From positions 1 through 44,877 of IMG/VR virus record IMGVR_UViG_3300036853_000096: 44,877 nt of DNA. One strand, written 5' to 3'. Of the stretch, positions 37,345 to 44,877 are shown in pieces; within the stretch, counting starts at the first letter, position 1; every line of letters starts with the position of its first letter. The DNA is from a virus. Made by a program: the position numbers and the translations under genes. A model generated the notes under the pieces. The model ran no database searches. It was not told where the DNA came from and saw only the letters and a list, made by a program, of their open reading frames with translations.

Positions 37345-38930
37345 TGCGGGTCAATTCGCCAAGACCGAGGCCGGGCGGCGGGCACGCCTCGCTGCTGTGG
37401 ACGCCGCAGTACGACATCGACACGTACGGCGGCCTATGGTGGGACTACCGCGACATCGTCGACGGCACGGTCTCGGCCTGGGTGTCGCGCTGCGGCAAGG
37501 GGCAGCAGGCGCTGCTCACTGGCGCCGGCCCGACCAAGGACGTGAATGGCGTCGCATTCAACGGCACTACGCAGGCGCTTTCCCGATCGACGGCAACCAA
37601 CGCAGCAGTGCATCTGCGGTCGAACACGGTCCCTGACAGCACCTATGGCATGTCGTCGGACGGAGCTGGAAAAGGCTTCACCTGCACCGGGCTCACGCGC
37701 GTAAACGGCAGCGACATATACTGGCTGGGCAACCATGGAGACGCGAGCGCCGCGCATGACGGTAGCGGTGCATGGGATCCATCACTGATCAAGGTTCGCC
37801 GCGATCCGGTAACAGGCGCATTGACCAAGATCGGAGAGATCAGGGTAAAGCCTCTCCTCGGCGCCAGTGTCCAATCGATCCAGGACGTGACGTTCGACAG
37901 TTCCGACAATACGCTTTGGTTTGCTGTCGCAACCGGCTCTCTCTTGGGCGTTTATCACGTCACGCAGGACGGCGTGCTCCTGTCGGACACGATCACGGCG
38001 AGTTGGGCGCCGAATGGCTTGGCCTATGATCCTCGCGACGACGGGATTTTCATCAATCGCGAGTCGAGCTCCGGAAACGGATTGGAGAAGCGCTCCTGCG
38101 CGACCGGCGCAGTCACGATGGCGTCGATCAATCCGTCCGTGACGGCTGCGGATCAGCTCAGTTTCGACAGCACCACGCACGAACTGTTGCTTAGCTACGG
38201 CACCAATTCTCCGCCCGGCAGCGTCCAGGTTTATGACGCCGAGACGCCTACGACGCTGGTATTGGCGGGAAACATACAGTTGCCGGCGCAGTGCAATGCG
38301 ACAGAGGGCATTTACCGCGAAGGCGACCGGATCATCAACCTCAACGACGACTGGTATCACCCGGCTGGCTCTTTGCTTAACCAGAGCGTCGAAGTCCGCT
38401 GCTGCCCGCCGCTGCCGAAGATCGTATCCGTCCACATGACGGCTCTCGTCTCGGCGACGACCGGCACCGACTGCCTGATTGAGTTCGGGGCACCGCTCGG
38501 CGGCTCCGGCAATGGCTGGGGCATCTATCCGACCTCGACAACCGCGCTCAACCTGATCGTCAACACCGGAGCGAGCGGCACAGGCCAGCAGTCGACCGTC
38601 TCGAGCGGCGCCATCTCGGCGCTCACCTCCATGCGGCTGATCGATGTCGTCTTCAACATGAGCGCCAAGTCGGCATCGCTGCGGATTGATGGGACAGCCG
38701 TTACCACGGGCATTCTGACGAACTGCATCGGGAGCCTGACCCTGGCGCAGATCATGCGGCTGGGCACATCAGCCGATAGCCGGTTCGCGTCCTGCGTGCT
38801 CAAGGATGTGATTATCGTGGCCGGCGCTTCTGACGTTCAGCGGATGGAAGGCTGGCGCGCATGGCAGCATGGCCTCACGGGGCAGTTGCCGGCCAACCAT
38901 CCATACAAGAACGCCGCGCCGACGCCGTAA
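37344..38930 (+). CDS. Beta-propeller / lectin-like surface protein
   Basis: Residues about 100-330 of this 528-aa protein read like blades of a propeller: IQDVTFDSSDNTLWFAVATG, GVYHVTQDGVLLSDTI, GLAYDPRDDGIFINRE. Residues about 350-510 look like a concanavalin-type jelly roll, and the C-terminus (EGWRAWQHGLTGQLPANHPY) is one I know from phage proteins with LamG-like domains. It is probably exposed on the virion and may bind a cell-surface glycan. No signal peptide. It lies between TerL and portal, an unusual place for a receptor-binding protein. Confidence 0.6.
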   Translation: MRVNSPRPRPGGGHASLLWTPQYDIDTYGGLWWDYRDIVDGTVSAWVSRCGKGQQALLTGAGPTKDVNGVAFNGTTQALSRSTATNAAVHLRSNTVPDSTYGMSSDGAGKGFTCTGLTRVNGSDIYWLGNHGDASAAHDGSGAWDPSLIKVRRDPVTGALTKIGEIRVKPLLGASVQSIQDVTFDSSDNTLWFAVATGSLLGVYHVTQDGVLLSDTITASWAPNGLAYDPRDDGIFINRESSSGNGLEKRSCATGAVTMASINPSVTAADQLSFDSTTHELLLSYGTNSPPGSVQVYDAETPTTLVLAGNIQLPAQCNATEGIYREGDRIINLNDDWYHPAGSLLNQSVEVRCCPPLPKIVSVHMTALVSATTGTDCLIEFGAPLGGSGNGWGIYPTSTTALNLIVNTGASGTGQQSTVSSGAISALTSMRLIDVVFNMSAKSASLRIDGTAVTTGILTNCIGSLTLAQIMRLGTSADSRFASCVLKDVIIVAGASDVQRMEGWRAWQHGLTGQLPANHPYKNAAPTP

Positions 38931-38939
38931 GGAGCCGAG

Positions 38940-39329
38940 ATGCAAGTCTTTATGAGCCAGGCGGCAAAGCAGGAAATCGTCCTGTTTCAGCTTCTCACGG
39001 CGAACATGAACATCACGACGGACCAGTCATTCGTGAAGTTGCTGGGCTTCACGAATTACCTGATCACGCGCATCAGGGCGGCCAACTCGTCGGGCAGCCT
39101 GACAACGGCGGCCGGCGGCATTTACACGGCTGCCACAAAGGGCGGCAACGCGCTTGTGGCCGCGGCGCAGGCCTACTCCACGCTGACGGGTTCGACCATC
39201 GGCCTTGACCTTACGCTGGCCGCTGTCGGCGCCGGCGTGCAGACGGTTACGCCGATCCTGTCGCTTACGACCGGCCAGGGCTCGGCGATGACGTGCGATA
39301 TGTACATCATCGGGGTGCCGCTGACGTGA
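38940..39329 (+). CDS. Small structural protein, 129 aa
   Basis: The product (MQVFMSQAAKQEIVLFQLLT) is Ala/Thr/Gly-rich with TNYLITRIRAANSSGSLTTA and a C-terminal beta region ending YIIGVPLT. It resembles in composition the product at 36955 and the one at 1032, so these may be related decoration-type proteins. Its stop overlaps the GTG start of the glycanase gene. Confidence 0.5.
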   Translation: MQVFMSQAAKQEIVLFQLLTANMNITTDQSFVKLLGFTNYLITRIRAANSSGSLTTAAGGIYTAATKGGNALVAAAQAYSTLTGSTIGLDLTLAAVGAGVQTVTPILSLTTGQGSAMTCDMYIIGVPLT

Positions 39330-40573
39330 AGCGCCTGATTTCCCTTGCGTTCCTGCTGATAACCGGCGTTGCGCGCGCCGGAACGGCCGAAGATATATTG
39401 ACCTTGATGGATCAGCAGATGAAGGACGCAGCCGGCAAGGTGGCGACCTCGCGGGCCTATATCGCGCAGGAAAGCACAGCTATCGCCGCGCTCAACGCTC
39501 AGATTCTCTCTGGTCAGACGGCACTCGCTGCCTCTCAGGCCGCGCTTACAACCGCACAGGCGCAGCTTGCCGCAGTGCAAGCCGATTTCGATGCCTACAA
39601 GGCGATGATCCTTCAAAAGTTCGGCCCGCTTGGCTTGGTCGACTGGCAGAAGACCGAGTATCGAGGCTATCCGCTTGACCTGACCGGATTCACCGAGGCG
39701 TTCAGCAGCGATTTCAGCGACCTTTCGCAGATCAGCGGGCCGACCGGCGTCGGTCCCTGGTACTCGAGCGTGCACAGCGGTTTCGGTGGCGCTGGCTTCG
39801 TGCCGATCGGCGGGGCCAACGATCCTTACTCGATCGTCAACGGAGCGTTGCAGATACGCGTTTCGCATGTCGGCACAGTCACCAACGCCGGCTGGTACGG
39901 CGGCATCATCCAGACGATGAAAGCCGATGGCACCGGCTTCGCGCTCGGTCTCGATGCAGAACCGGGCGTCAGCACTGCGCATCAGGCGATCGCTTTCGAG
40001 GCGAGGATAAAGCTGCCACCGGCCGATCCGGCGTATGTGCCATGCTGTGGTGGACCGCTGATGTATACAGCCGGCAGTCCAGCGCACGGCCATTGGGGCT
40101 CGTTCTGGCTGCTCAGCGCCGCCGACTTCCACAGCGAGATCACCGACTTCCTGATCGAGCAGGACGTGATCGAGAGCTACGGCGACGACAAGGGCGACCA
40201 CTCGACGGTTCATATCAAGTCGCGAAAGGTGCCGCAGGCCGGCGACTATCTGTATCCGACTGGCGGCTGGCGTGCCAGCAAAGCGCTCTACACCGACCCG
40301 CAGACGGTCAAGAATACAGTAGGCGGCGCGCAGACCTTCCCGGCCGGCGTCACGCTTGGGGACGGGCAGTTCCACACCTACACCCAGGTGATGGACGATC
40401 AGTGGATCACGGAATACATTGACGGGCTCTCGATCGGCCGCTTTCCAATGCTGCCTGAGTTCCGCACGCCGCTCTACATGCTCGTCAACCACACGACCTA
40501 CGCCGACAAGGTGTCGTCGATCCCGGCGCAACTCGACATGCAGGTCGACTATGTGAAGGCGTACGCGCGATGA
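39326..40573 (+). CDS. GH16-like glycanase with signal peptide (putative depolymerase)
   Basis: The 415-aa product starts at GTG. Residues 1-18 (MKRLISLAFLLITGVARA) form a signal peptide, followed by a coiled coil (about 40-100: LAASQAALTTAQAQLAAVQA). The main domain has HWGSFWLLS, then FLIEQDVIESYG with E278-x-D280-x-x-E283, the ExDxxE catalytic motif of GH16 glycoside hydrolases, and QFHTYTQVMDDQWITEYIDG, the usual GH16 strand pair. GH16 enzymes cut beta-glucans and related polymers such as rhizobial succinoglycan. The export signal suggests a secreted enzyme as well as, or instead of, a virion part. Confidence 0.75.
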   Translation: MKRLISLAFLLITGVARAGTAEDILTLMDQQMKDAAGKVATSRAYIAQESTAIAALNAQILSGQTALAASQAALTTAQAQLAAVQADFDAYKAMILQKFGPLGLVDWQKTEYRGYPLDLTGFTEAFSSDFSDLSQISGPTGVGPWYSSVHSGFGGAGFVPIGGANDPYSIVNGALQIRVSHVGTVTNAGWYGGIIQTMKADGTGFALGLDAEPGVSTAHQAIAFEARIKLPPADPAYVPCCGGPLMYTAGSPAHGHWGSFWLLSAADFHSEITDFLIEQDVIESYGDDKGDHSTVHIKSRKVPQAGDYLYPTGGWRASKALYTDPQTVKNTVGGAQTFPAGVTLGDGQFHTYTQVMDDQWITEYIDGLSIGRFPMLPEFRTPLYMLVNHTTYADKVSSIPAQLDMQVDYVKAYAR

Positions 40574-40592
40574 TCGGTGAGAGCCGTTAACC

Positions 40593-42596
40593 ATGGCCGG
40601 TAATTATCAACGCGGAGAGCAGGACGCCGCATCGGGCGCCGATCCGGAGCTATTGAAATATCAGCAGTGGTTTCGTCCCGACCTCGTCAAAGCCCAGAAA
40701 TGGCGCAAGGAGGCGAAGGAGGATTTCAAGTTCCGCGACGGCGATCAGTGGTCGGATGACGACAAGCGCGTCCTCGAGGAACAGGGCCGCTATCCCTTCA
40801 CGTTCAACCGAACCGGCGTGCTGGTCGACGCCGTGGTCGGCGCCGAAAGCTCCAATCGCCGTGAGGTGCGCTACATCCCACGCGAGACCGGCGACAGTTT
40901 GCCCAACGAGCTGCTGACCTCGGCTGCCGAATGGTTCCGTGACCAATGCAACGCCGAGGACGAGGAATCGACCGCCTTCAAGGATGTCGTTACTTCGGGC
41001 ATGGGCTGGACGGAAACCAGGCTCGACAGGACGAACAACCCGGCCGGCGACCCGAAGATCGAGCAGATCAGCCCGTTCGAGATGGTTTGGCATTGCGATG
41101 CGATGAAGCCGAACCTGACGGATGCCAAGCGGCTCTGGCGCGTTCGCAAGGTCGATACCGAGGAAGCCGAAAAGCAGTTCCCCGGCTTTGAGCCGAGCGA
41201 ACTCAATGCTGCATGGGCAGATGAGGACAGCACGGACGCCGAGGCGACCGTGAACGATCCGACGGCCCGCTACACGGTCGACGGGAAGGACCGGAAGCCG
41301 AAGAAGGTGACGATCGTCGCCTGCCAGTACGTGGAAGAGGAGACCTACTACAAGACGGCGATGCTTCAGCCCGGCATGATGCAGCCGACCGTGGTCGACC
41401 TGGACGAGAAGAAGCACAAGATCGCCCAGAAGGCCGGCGTCGTGCTGCAGTCCGCCAAGATGAAGCGCGAGACCGTCATGCAGTGCATCCTCGGCTCGAA
41501 GGTGCTGGTAAAGCCGACGCCGACGCAGACTGGCGGTTTTTCGTGGATCTGCATGACCGGCCTGAAGGACAACGACAACGGCATCTTCTATGGCATCGTG
41601 CGGCGTGCAAAAGACCCGCAGCGCTGGGCCAACAAGTGGCTATCGCAGATTGTCCATATCCTGAATTCGCAGGCCAAGGGCGGCGTCATGATGGAGCGCG
41701 GCGCCGCTGAAGATGACCGCGAATTCGAAGCGAGCTGGGCTCGCTCTGATCGTATTTCCTACTTGGAAAAGGGCACACTTTCCAACCCGAACGGGGCGAA
41801 GATCCAGCCCAAACCAGTGGCTCAGTTCCCGGCCGGATTCGATCGGCTGCTGCAGTACGCCGATGACATGATCATCAAGGCGACCGGCATCAACATGGAA
41901 CTCCTGGGGATGAGGGAGGTCAACCAGCCCGGCGTGCTGGAGTATCAGCGCAAGCAGTCGGGCATGGGCATTCTCGCCAGCTTCTTCGACAGCCTGAAGC
42001 GCTATCGCAAGATCCAGGGCAAGGGCATGCTGAGGCTGATCCAGGATTATCTGTCGGACGGCCGCATGGTGCGCATTGTCGGGCAGGATCGCGCCCAGTA
42101 CGTGCCGCTGACCAAGCCAGAAAACGCCGACATCGAGTACGACATCATCGTCGACGACGCGCCGACCAGCCCGAACGAGAAGGAGCGGACGTTCCAGCTT
42201 CTCACCAACCTGCTGCCGATGTTCAAGGATGCGATCGGGCCGCAGGAAATCGCGCTCATCGCCGAATATTCGCCGCTTCCGGCATCGTTCGTCGAGAAGC
42301 TGAAGCAGGGTATGGCCCAGAAGGCCGCACAGCCGCCACAGCCTGATCCGGCCGTGCAGGCGCAGATGCAGACCGAGGCGCTGAAGCAGCAGTCGGAGCA
42401 GGCCAAATATCAGGTGGAAATGGAGAAAATCCAGCTCCAGCGCGAGGAGATGGCGCAACAGCAGCAGCAGAACGTGCACGATTATCAAATGGCGCTCGTT
42501 CAGCAGGAGATTGAGAAGATCAAGGCCAGCGCGGCGATTGCACAGGCCACGAGGCCGCAGCCGATCTCGCCACCGTCCAGCTCGAGGATGAATTGA
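40593..42596 (+). CDS. Portal protein (P22-like)
   Basis: The 667-aa product matches P22-type portals: AKEDFKFRDGDQWSDDDKRV at the N-terminus, PFTFNRTGVLVDAVVGAESS, and IEQISPFEMVWHCDAMKPNL in the wing/stem region. RADYMI-type LLQYADDMIIKATGINMELL precedes the crown. The last 110 residues are Gln/Glu-rich coiled coil, like the long barrel helix of P22 portal. It forms the dodecameric DNA channel at one head vertex. It follows the surface-protein block and precedes scaffold and coat genes. Confidence 0.9.
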   Translation: MAGNYQRGEQDAASGADPELLKYQQWFRPDLVKAQKWRKEAKEDFKFRDGDQWSDDDKRVLEEQGRYPFTFNRTGVLVDAVVGAESSNRREVRYIPRETGDSLPNELLTSAAEWFRDQCNAEDEESTAFKDVVTSGMGWTETRLDRTNNPAGDPKIEQISPFEMVWHCDAMKPNLTDAKRLWRVRKVDTEEAEKQFPGFEPSELNAAWADEDSTDAEATVNDPTARYTVDGKDRKPKKVTIVACQYVEEETYYKTAMLQPGMMQPTVVDLDEKKHKIAQKAGVVLQSAKMKRETVMQCILGSKVLVKPTPTQTGGFSWICMTGLKDNDNGIFYGIVRRAKDPQRWANKWLSQIVHILNSQAKGGVMMERGAAEDDREFEASWARSDRISYLEKGTLSNPNGAKIQPKPVAQFPAGFDRLLQYADDMIIKATGINMELLGMREVNQPGVLEYQRKQSGMGILASFFDSLKRYRKIQGKGMLRLIQDYLSDGRMVRIVGQDRAQYVPLTKPENADIEYDIIVDDAPTSPNEKERTFQLLTNLLPMFKDAIGPQEIALIAEYSPLPASFVEKLKQGMAQKAAQPPQPDPAVQAQMQTEALKQQSEQAKYQVEMEKIQLQREEMAQQQQQNVHDYQMALVQQEIEKIKASAAIAQATRPQPISPPSSSRMN

Positions 42597-42895
42597 TCAG
42601 GTCGTACCATAGGAAAAAGCCGCTTCCGGAGAAGGGAACACCTGAATACGCGGCGCGGTATAAGCCTGGAGTGCCGAGGCCAAGCAAACCAAAGCCACGG
42701 TTTAATGGGCTAACGTGTAGAGCGGCGAATGTCATCGAGGCTGTTGGGTGGTCTGCTGCCGCACATTACGATAACCCCGCCTCTGTCGCTGGTTTGACGG
42801 CTTCACAGTTGCTGGCTGACTATCGCTGCGGGAAGAAGACATTGGCCGAAATTCAGGCGTGGCTCGCTGGTTACGGAATGAGCCTTAGAGATTGA
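42593..42895 (+). CDS. RNA polymerase alpha-CTD-like protein
   Basis: The 100-aa product from the TTG at 42593 (overlapping the portal stop) has a basic N-terminal part followed by LTCRAANVIEAVGW (40-53) and DYRCGKKTLAEIQAWLAGYG (76-95). This matches the alpha-CTD pattern LSVRAANCL and FGRKSLNEIKEVLASMG. Arg43, Asn46, Gly80, Lys82, Thr83 and Glu86 line up with E. coli alpha R265, N268, G296, K298, S299 and E302, of which R265 to S299 contact UP-element DNA. There is a six-residue insertion between the two motifs. It may bind promoter DNA or compete with host alpha. Confidence 0.75.
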   Translation: MIRSYHRKKPLPEKGTPEYAARYKPGVPRPSKPKPRFNGLTCRAANVIEAVGWSAAAHYDNPASVAGLTASQLLADYRCGKKTLAEIQAWLAGYGMSLRD

Positions 42896-42985
42896 CCGAT
42901 CGCCGGCCGGAAGCCGGTGCTCGCCTTCATGCCGGCGCAAGGCATGCTCGCAAGCGACAGCGCACGTCGCAAACCAGGGTGAAAC

Positions 42986-43174
42986 ATGACCGAAAAGGGA
43001 AAGGCGGACTTTGTCCGCGATGGGTACAGCGTACAAATTATGGGGGACGGCAGGTGGTTTGTCTCTTCTCATAATCGAAATCTGGGGTTTCCCCCTCCCT
43101 TCGCTACCAGCGAACAGCTCCTTACGTGGCTCACAGAAGCTCATGCAGCCTTTGACAAGGAGGCCGCACGATGA
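42986..43174 (+). CDS. Hypothetical protein, 62 aa
   Basis: The small product (MTEKGKADFVRDGYSVQIMG) has a beta-hairpin-like DGRWFVSSHNRNLGF and a helical end (SEQLLTWLTEAHAAFDKEAA). It overlaps the scaffold start by 4 bp. The preceding 90 bp contain several GC-rich inverted repeats but no gene. No family is recognised. Confidence 0.5.
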   Translation: MTEKGKADFVRDGYSVQIMGDGRWFVSSHNRNLGFPPPFATSEQLLTWLTEAHAAFDKEAAR

Positions 43175-44103
43175 TCCCCGAAAACGACCTCGACGCGGAA
43201 ACTGCGGCCTATTTCGAGAGCGGCGGCGACAAGCTGCCGACTGAGAAGCCGGAGAAACAGCTCGATGCGCCGGAAGCCAAGCCCGCTGAGAGCGATCCGG
43301 CCCTCAAGACGCCTGATCCTGTGGCAGAAGGCGACAAACAGCCTACGACCGTCCCTATCCGGGCGTTGCACGAGGAGCGCGAGGAGAAGAAGGCGCTTCG
43401 GGCCGAACGCGAGGAGATGTCGCGCAAGCTGGCGGTGCTTGAGGACCGCTGGGCAACGCTGCTTCAGATGCAGCAGGACCAGCCCAGGGCGGACGAAGAC
43501 CCGGAACCCGATCCGAACAAGGACATTTTCGCTCACAACGCCTGGCTGAAACGCCAGTTCGACAAGCTCAACGGCACGCTCACCGAGCGGCAGCAGCAGG
43601 AACAGCAGGCGCGGCAGGCCGCCGAGGGCGAACAGCGCGTATGGGGCTTCTGGCACCAGGACGCTGCAGCCTACAAGGCGCAGGCGCCGGAATTCGACGA
43701 TGCCGTGAAGTGGGCGTCGGAATACCGGTCCAACCAGCTCAAGGCGATGGCGAACCTCTATCCGCAATTCGCCAACGAACAGGGCGTTGTGCAGCAGATC
43801 AACACGGAGCTGCGCGATCTGGTCCTTACCGCAGCCAAGAACGGCATTTCGCCGGCGAAGGCCGTGCACGACCTGGCGAAAAGTTGGGGCTTCAAGGGCA
43901 AGGTTCCCGAGCCCGATCCGGCCAAGGTTATCGAACAGGCTAACAAGGGTGCCGATGCGGAGAAGTCGCTTTCGGCCATGGGCGGCTCGGCGGCTTCGGG
44001 ACCGAAGTCGGCCGAGGAAGTCGCCAGCATGTCGGATTCGGACTTCGCGGCCTGGCTGGAGAAGAACCCGAAGGGCTTCAAGCGCCTGATGGGAGTCGGC
44101 TGA
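43171..44103 (+). CDS. Head scaffolding protein
   Basis: The 310-aa product is highly acidic and helical. The N-terminus (MIPENDLDAETAAYFESGGD) is disordered. A coiled-coil centre (REEKKALRAEREEMSRKLAV, LTERQQQEQQARQAAEGEQR) follows, and the C-terminal region ends FAAWLEKNPKGFKRLMGVG, a helix-loop-helix of the type that binds coat protein in P22-like scaffolds. Position between portal and coat fits. It directs procapsid assembly and leaves before maturation. Confidence 0.85.
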   Translation: MIPENDLDAETAAYFESGGDKLPTEKPEKQLDAPEAKPAESDPALKTPDPVAEGDKQPTTVPIRALHEEREEKKALRAEREEMSRKLAVLEDRWATLLQMQQDQPRADEDPEPDPNKDIFAHNAWLKRQFDKLNGTLTERQQQEQQARQAAEGEQRVWGFWHQDAAAYKAQAPEFDDAVKWASEYRSNQLKAMANLYPQFANEQGVVQQINTELRDLVLTAAKNGISPAKAVHDLAKSWGFKGKVPEPDPAKVIEQANKGADAEKSLSAMGGSAASGPKSAEEVASMSDSDFAAWLEKNPKGFKRLMGVG

Positions 44104-44351
44104 TGGACCCGCTACAGAAAGCCATGCACGATGGCGGGCCGGCGTTCCCTACGCTGGTTTCACATCCAATGGAGCGCGGCATGTCCCTGCGCGACTGGTT
44201 CGCGGGGCAGGTCATGATAGGCGCGATGACCAACATTGAACTCATGCACGAGGCTCAGAAGATTGTAGGGAAAAAGGGCACTCTGCAGGCCTTCGTCGCC
44301 GACTACTGCTACACGTTTGCCGATGCCTTGCTCGCCGAGAAGGCCAAATGA
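44103..44351 (+). CDS. Small conserved phage protein, 82 aa
   Basis: The product contains GGPAFPTLVSHPMERGMSLR then DWFAGQVMIGAMTN, a GMSLRDWFAGQ-type segment found in many small phage proteins, and a C-terminal helix (YCYTFADALLAEKAK). Such proteins usually sit in early regions; here it lies between scaffold and coat. It overlaps both neighbours. Function unknown. Confidence 0.6.
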   Translation: MDPLQKAMHDGGPAFPTLVSHPMERGMSLRDWFAGQVMIGAMTNIELMHEAQKIVGKKGTLQAFVADYCYTFADALLAEKAK

Positions 44352-44551
44352 TGGACCTCACCCAGATCGTCGCCGAGATGAAGAAGGACGCGCGTCAGCC
44401 GGCCATTGTCATCGCCGCACACGAACAGACGCTTGCCGCTCTGGTCGAGTTGGCAAATCGCCTCGAGGCGCTGGAAGCGGAAATTCCTGGTGAGAACGCC
44501 GAGCCCGTCAGACGCGGGCCGGGCAGGCCGCGCAAAGAGGCCTTTCGCTAG
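44348..44551 (+). CDS. AT-hook-containing small protein
   Basis: The 67-aa product (MMDLTQIVAEMKKDARQPAI) has a helical middle (HEQTLAALVELANRLEALEA) and a C-terminus with RRGPGRPRKEAFR, a canonical AT-hook core (GRPRK flanked by basic residues) that binds the minor groove of AT-rich DNA. It overlaps the preceding gene by 4 bp and is the last gene before the coat leader. It might bind packaged DNA or regulate coat expression. Confidence 0.6.
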   Translation: MMDLTQIVAEMKKDARQPAIVIAAHEQTLAALVELANRLEALEAEIPGENAEPVRRGPGRPRKEAFR

Positions 44552-44694
44552 CATAAGCCGCCCGGGGCCGGTCAAAGCCCTGCTCGCCTGCGGCTGAGCG
44601 TATCAGCCGCCGTACCTTTCTGAACGACACCAGATAGCTCGCCCGCTCGCGGCGCACGCGCAGCACCTCTCAACCCCATCCAAAGGACAATCAG
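44552..44694 (+). promoter_or_regulatory. Coat gene leader with stem-loop
   Basis: In this 143-bp non-coding gap, GCGGCTGA (44590-44597) pairs perfectly with TCAGCCGC (44603-44610) around a five-base loop. It is followed by a short pyrimidine tract but no long T-run. The ribosome-binding site AAAGGACAATCAG precedes the coat ATG. No clear sigma-70 promoter is visible. The stem-loop could be a weak terminator or an RNA-processing site that raises coat mRNA relative to upstream genes. Confidence 0.5.
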
Positions 44695-44877
44695 ATGGCT
44701 ACCCACACCATTGGCGTCAATGACGCCTTGGCGGTGAAGCTCTGGTCCTCGCGCATGGACGTCGAGGCGCTGAAGGAAACAGTCGCCTACGAGTACATGG
44801 GTGAGGACGCAGGCTCTCTCTGCCAGATCATGACCGATGCCCAGAAGAAGGCGGGCGACCGCATTCGCTGGGGCATC
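44695..44877 (+). CDS. Major capsid protein, N4-gp56 family (5' part)
   Basis: This is the start of the coat gene, which continues at position 1 across the circular junction. The ATG at 44695 has an AAAGGAC ribosome-binding site. The first 61 codons end inside the repeated 121 bp. The opening residues (MATHTIGVNDALAVKLWSSR) are missing from the other end of the window, so the full 359-aa protein is seen only by joining the two parts. Confidence 0.9.
   Translation, partial: MATHTIGVNDALAVKLWSSRMDVEALKETVAYEYMGEDAGSLCQIMTDAQKKAGDRIRWGI
44757..44877. repeat. Terminal direct repeat, copy 2 (circular genome overlap)
   Basis: Identical to bases 1-121. It begins at codon 21-22 of the coat gene. 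Confidence 0.95.

Noticed and set aside
39173-40594. 473-codon open frame on the minus strand
   Set aside because: It mirrors the GH16-like gene, whose signal peptide and catalytic motif are clear; the antisense product has no recognisable features.
42900-42985. GC-rich inverted repeats between the alpha-CTD-like gene and the 42986 gene
   Set aside because: Several short pairings are possible but there is no T-run and no single stable stem, so no terminator is called.
1-44877. CRISPR arrays, complete tRNA genes, insertion sequences
   Set aside because: None was seen. The only tRNA sequence is the 3' half in attP, and the repeats found are iterons, operators, att arms and coding repeats.

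Overview
The window is a complete temperate tailed-phage genome, linearised inside the major capsid gene. Bases 1-121 are repeated exactly at 44757-44877, so the molecule closes into a circle of 44,756 bp. The gene set (P22/Sf6-type terminase and portal, scaffold, N4-gp56-type coat protein, connector adaptor, gp10-like nozzle, ejection proteins, no tape measure or sheath) points to a short-tailed podovirus. The host is probably an alphaproteobacterium, most likely of the Rhizobiales. The attachment site carries the 3' half of a tRNA-Val(UAC) with an acceptor strand of the type found there, the DNA is GC-rich, and a GH16-like glycanase recalls enzymes that cut rhizobial exopolysaccharides. The host assignment is inference.

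Layout on the circle. (1) Packaging and head, + strand, 34809 to the end and across the junction to 4481: small terminase, large terminase, an inserted block of beta-rich surface proteins (36955-40573, including a propeller/lectin-like protein and a signal-peptide-bearing GH16-like glycanase), portal, an RNA polymerase alpha-CTD look-alike, scaffold, coat, a small virion protein, a tandem glycosyltransferase and the adaptor. (2) Tail, ejection and fibres, 4481-15710, with two minus-strand genes set into it that look like lysogenic-conversion cargo (a small membrane protein and an RTX-like acidic protein). (3) Lysis, 15726-19460: tail-anchored lysozyme, holin candidates, Rz/Rz1 spanins and more membrane proteins, ended by a strong terminator at 19515-19546. 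(4) Leftward early/lysogeny operon, 24690 down to 19566: small unknown genes, then overlapping xis and int, attP, and three small genes beyond attP. (5) Switch region, 24716-25690: a leftward sigma-70-like promoter whose 17-bp spacer is exactly a palindromic operator, further copies of the operator, a short XRE repressor and a Cro-like HTH protein. (6) Rightward early and replication genes, 25857-34704: RusA-like resolvase, C5 DNA methyltransferase with a second long open frame inside it, PD-(D/E)XK nuclease, amino-methyltransferase, Prim-Pol/helicase, an iteron array, a DnaA-domain-IV protein and a group of regulators. These are followed by a promoter-plus-terminator arrangement in front of the late genes.

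How it probably works. The repressor and the Cro-like protein act on shared 17-bp sites to choose between leftward integration genes and rightward replication genes. Replication would start at an array of eight TGCGGA iterons, whose reverse complement resembles a DnaA box with one changed core base, read by the phage's own DnaA-type DNA-binding domain. Late expression may start at a TTGACA-containing promoter just before a terminator and need antitermination. The most unusual elements are the alpha-CTD mimic, the iteron/DnaA-like pair, the dual-frame methyltransferase region, the signal-peptide glycanase, and an attP that overlaps the end of int with matched direct repeats on both sides.
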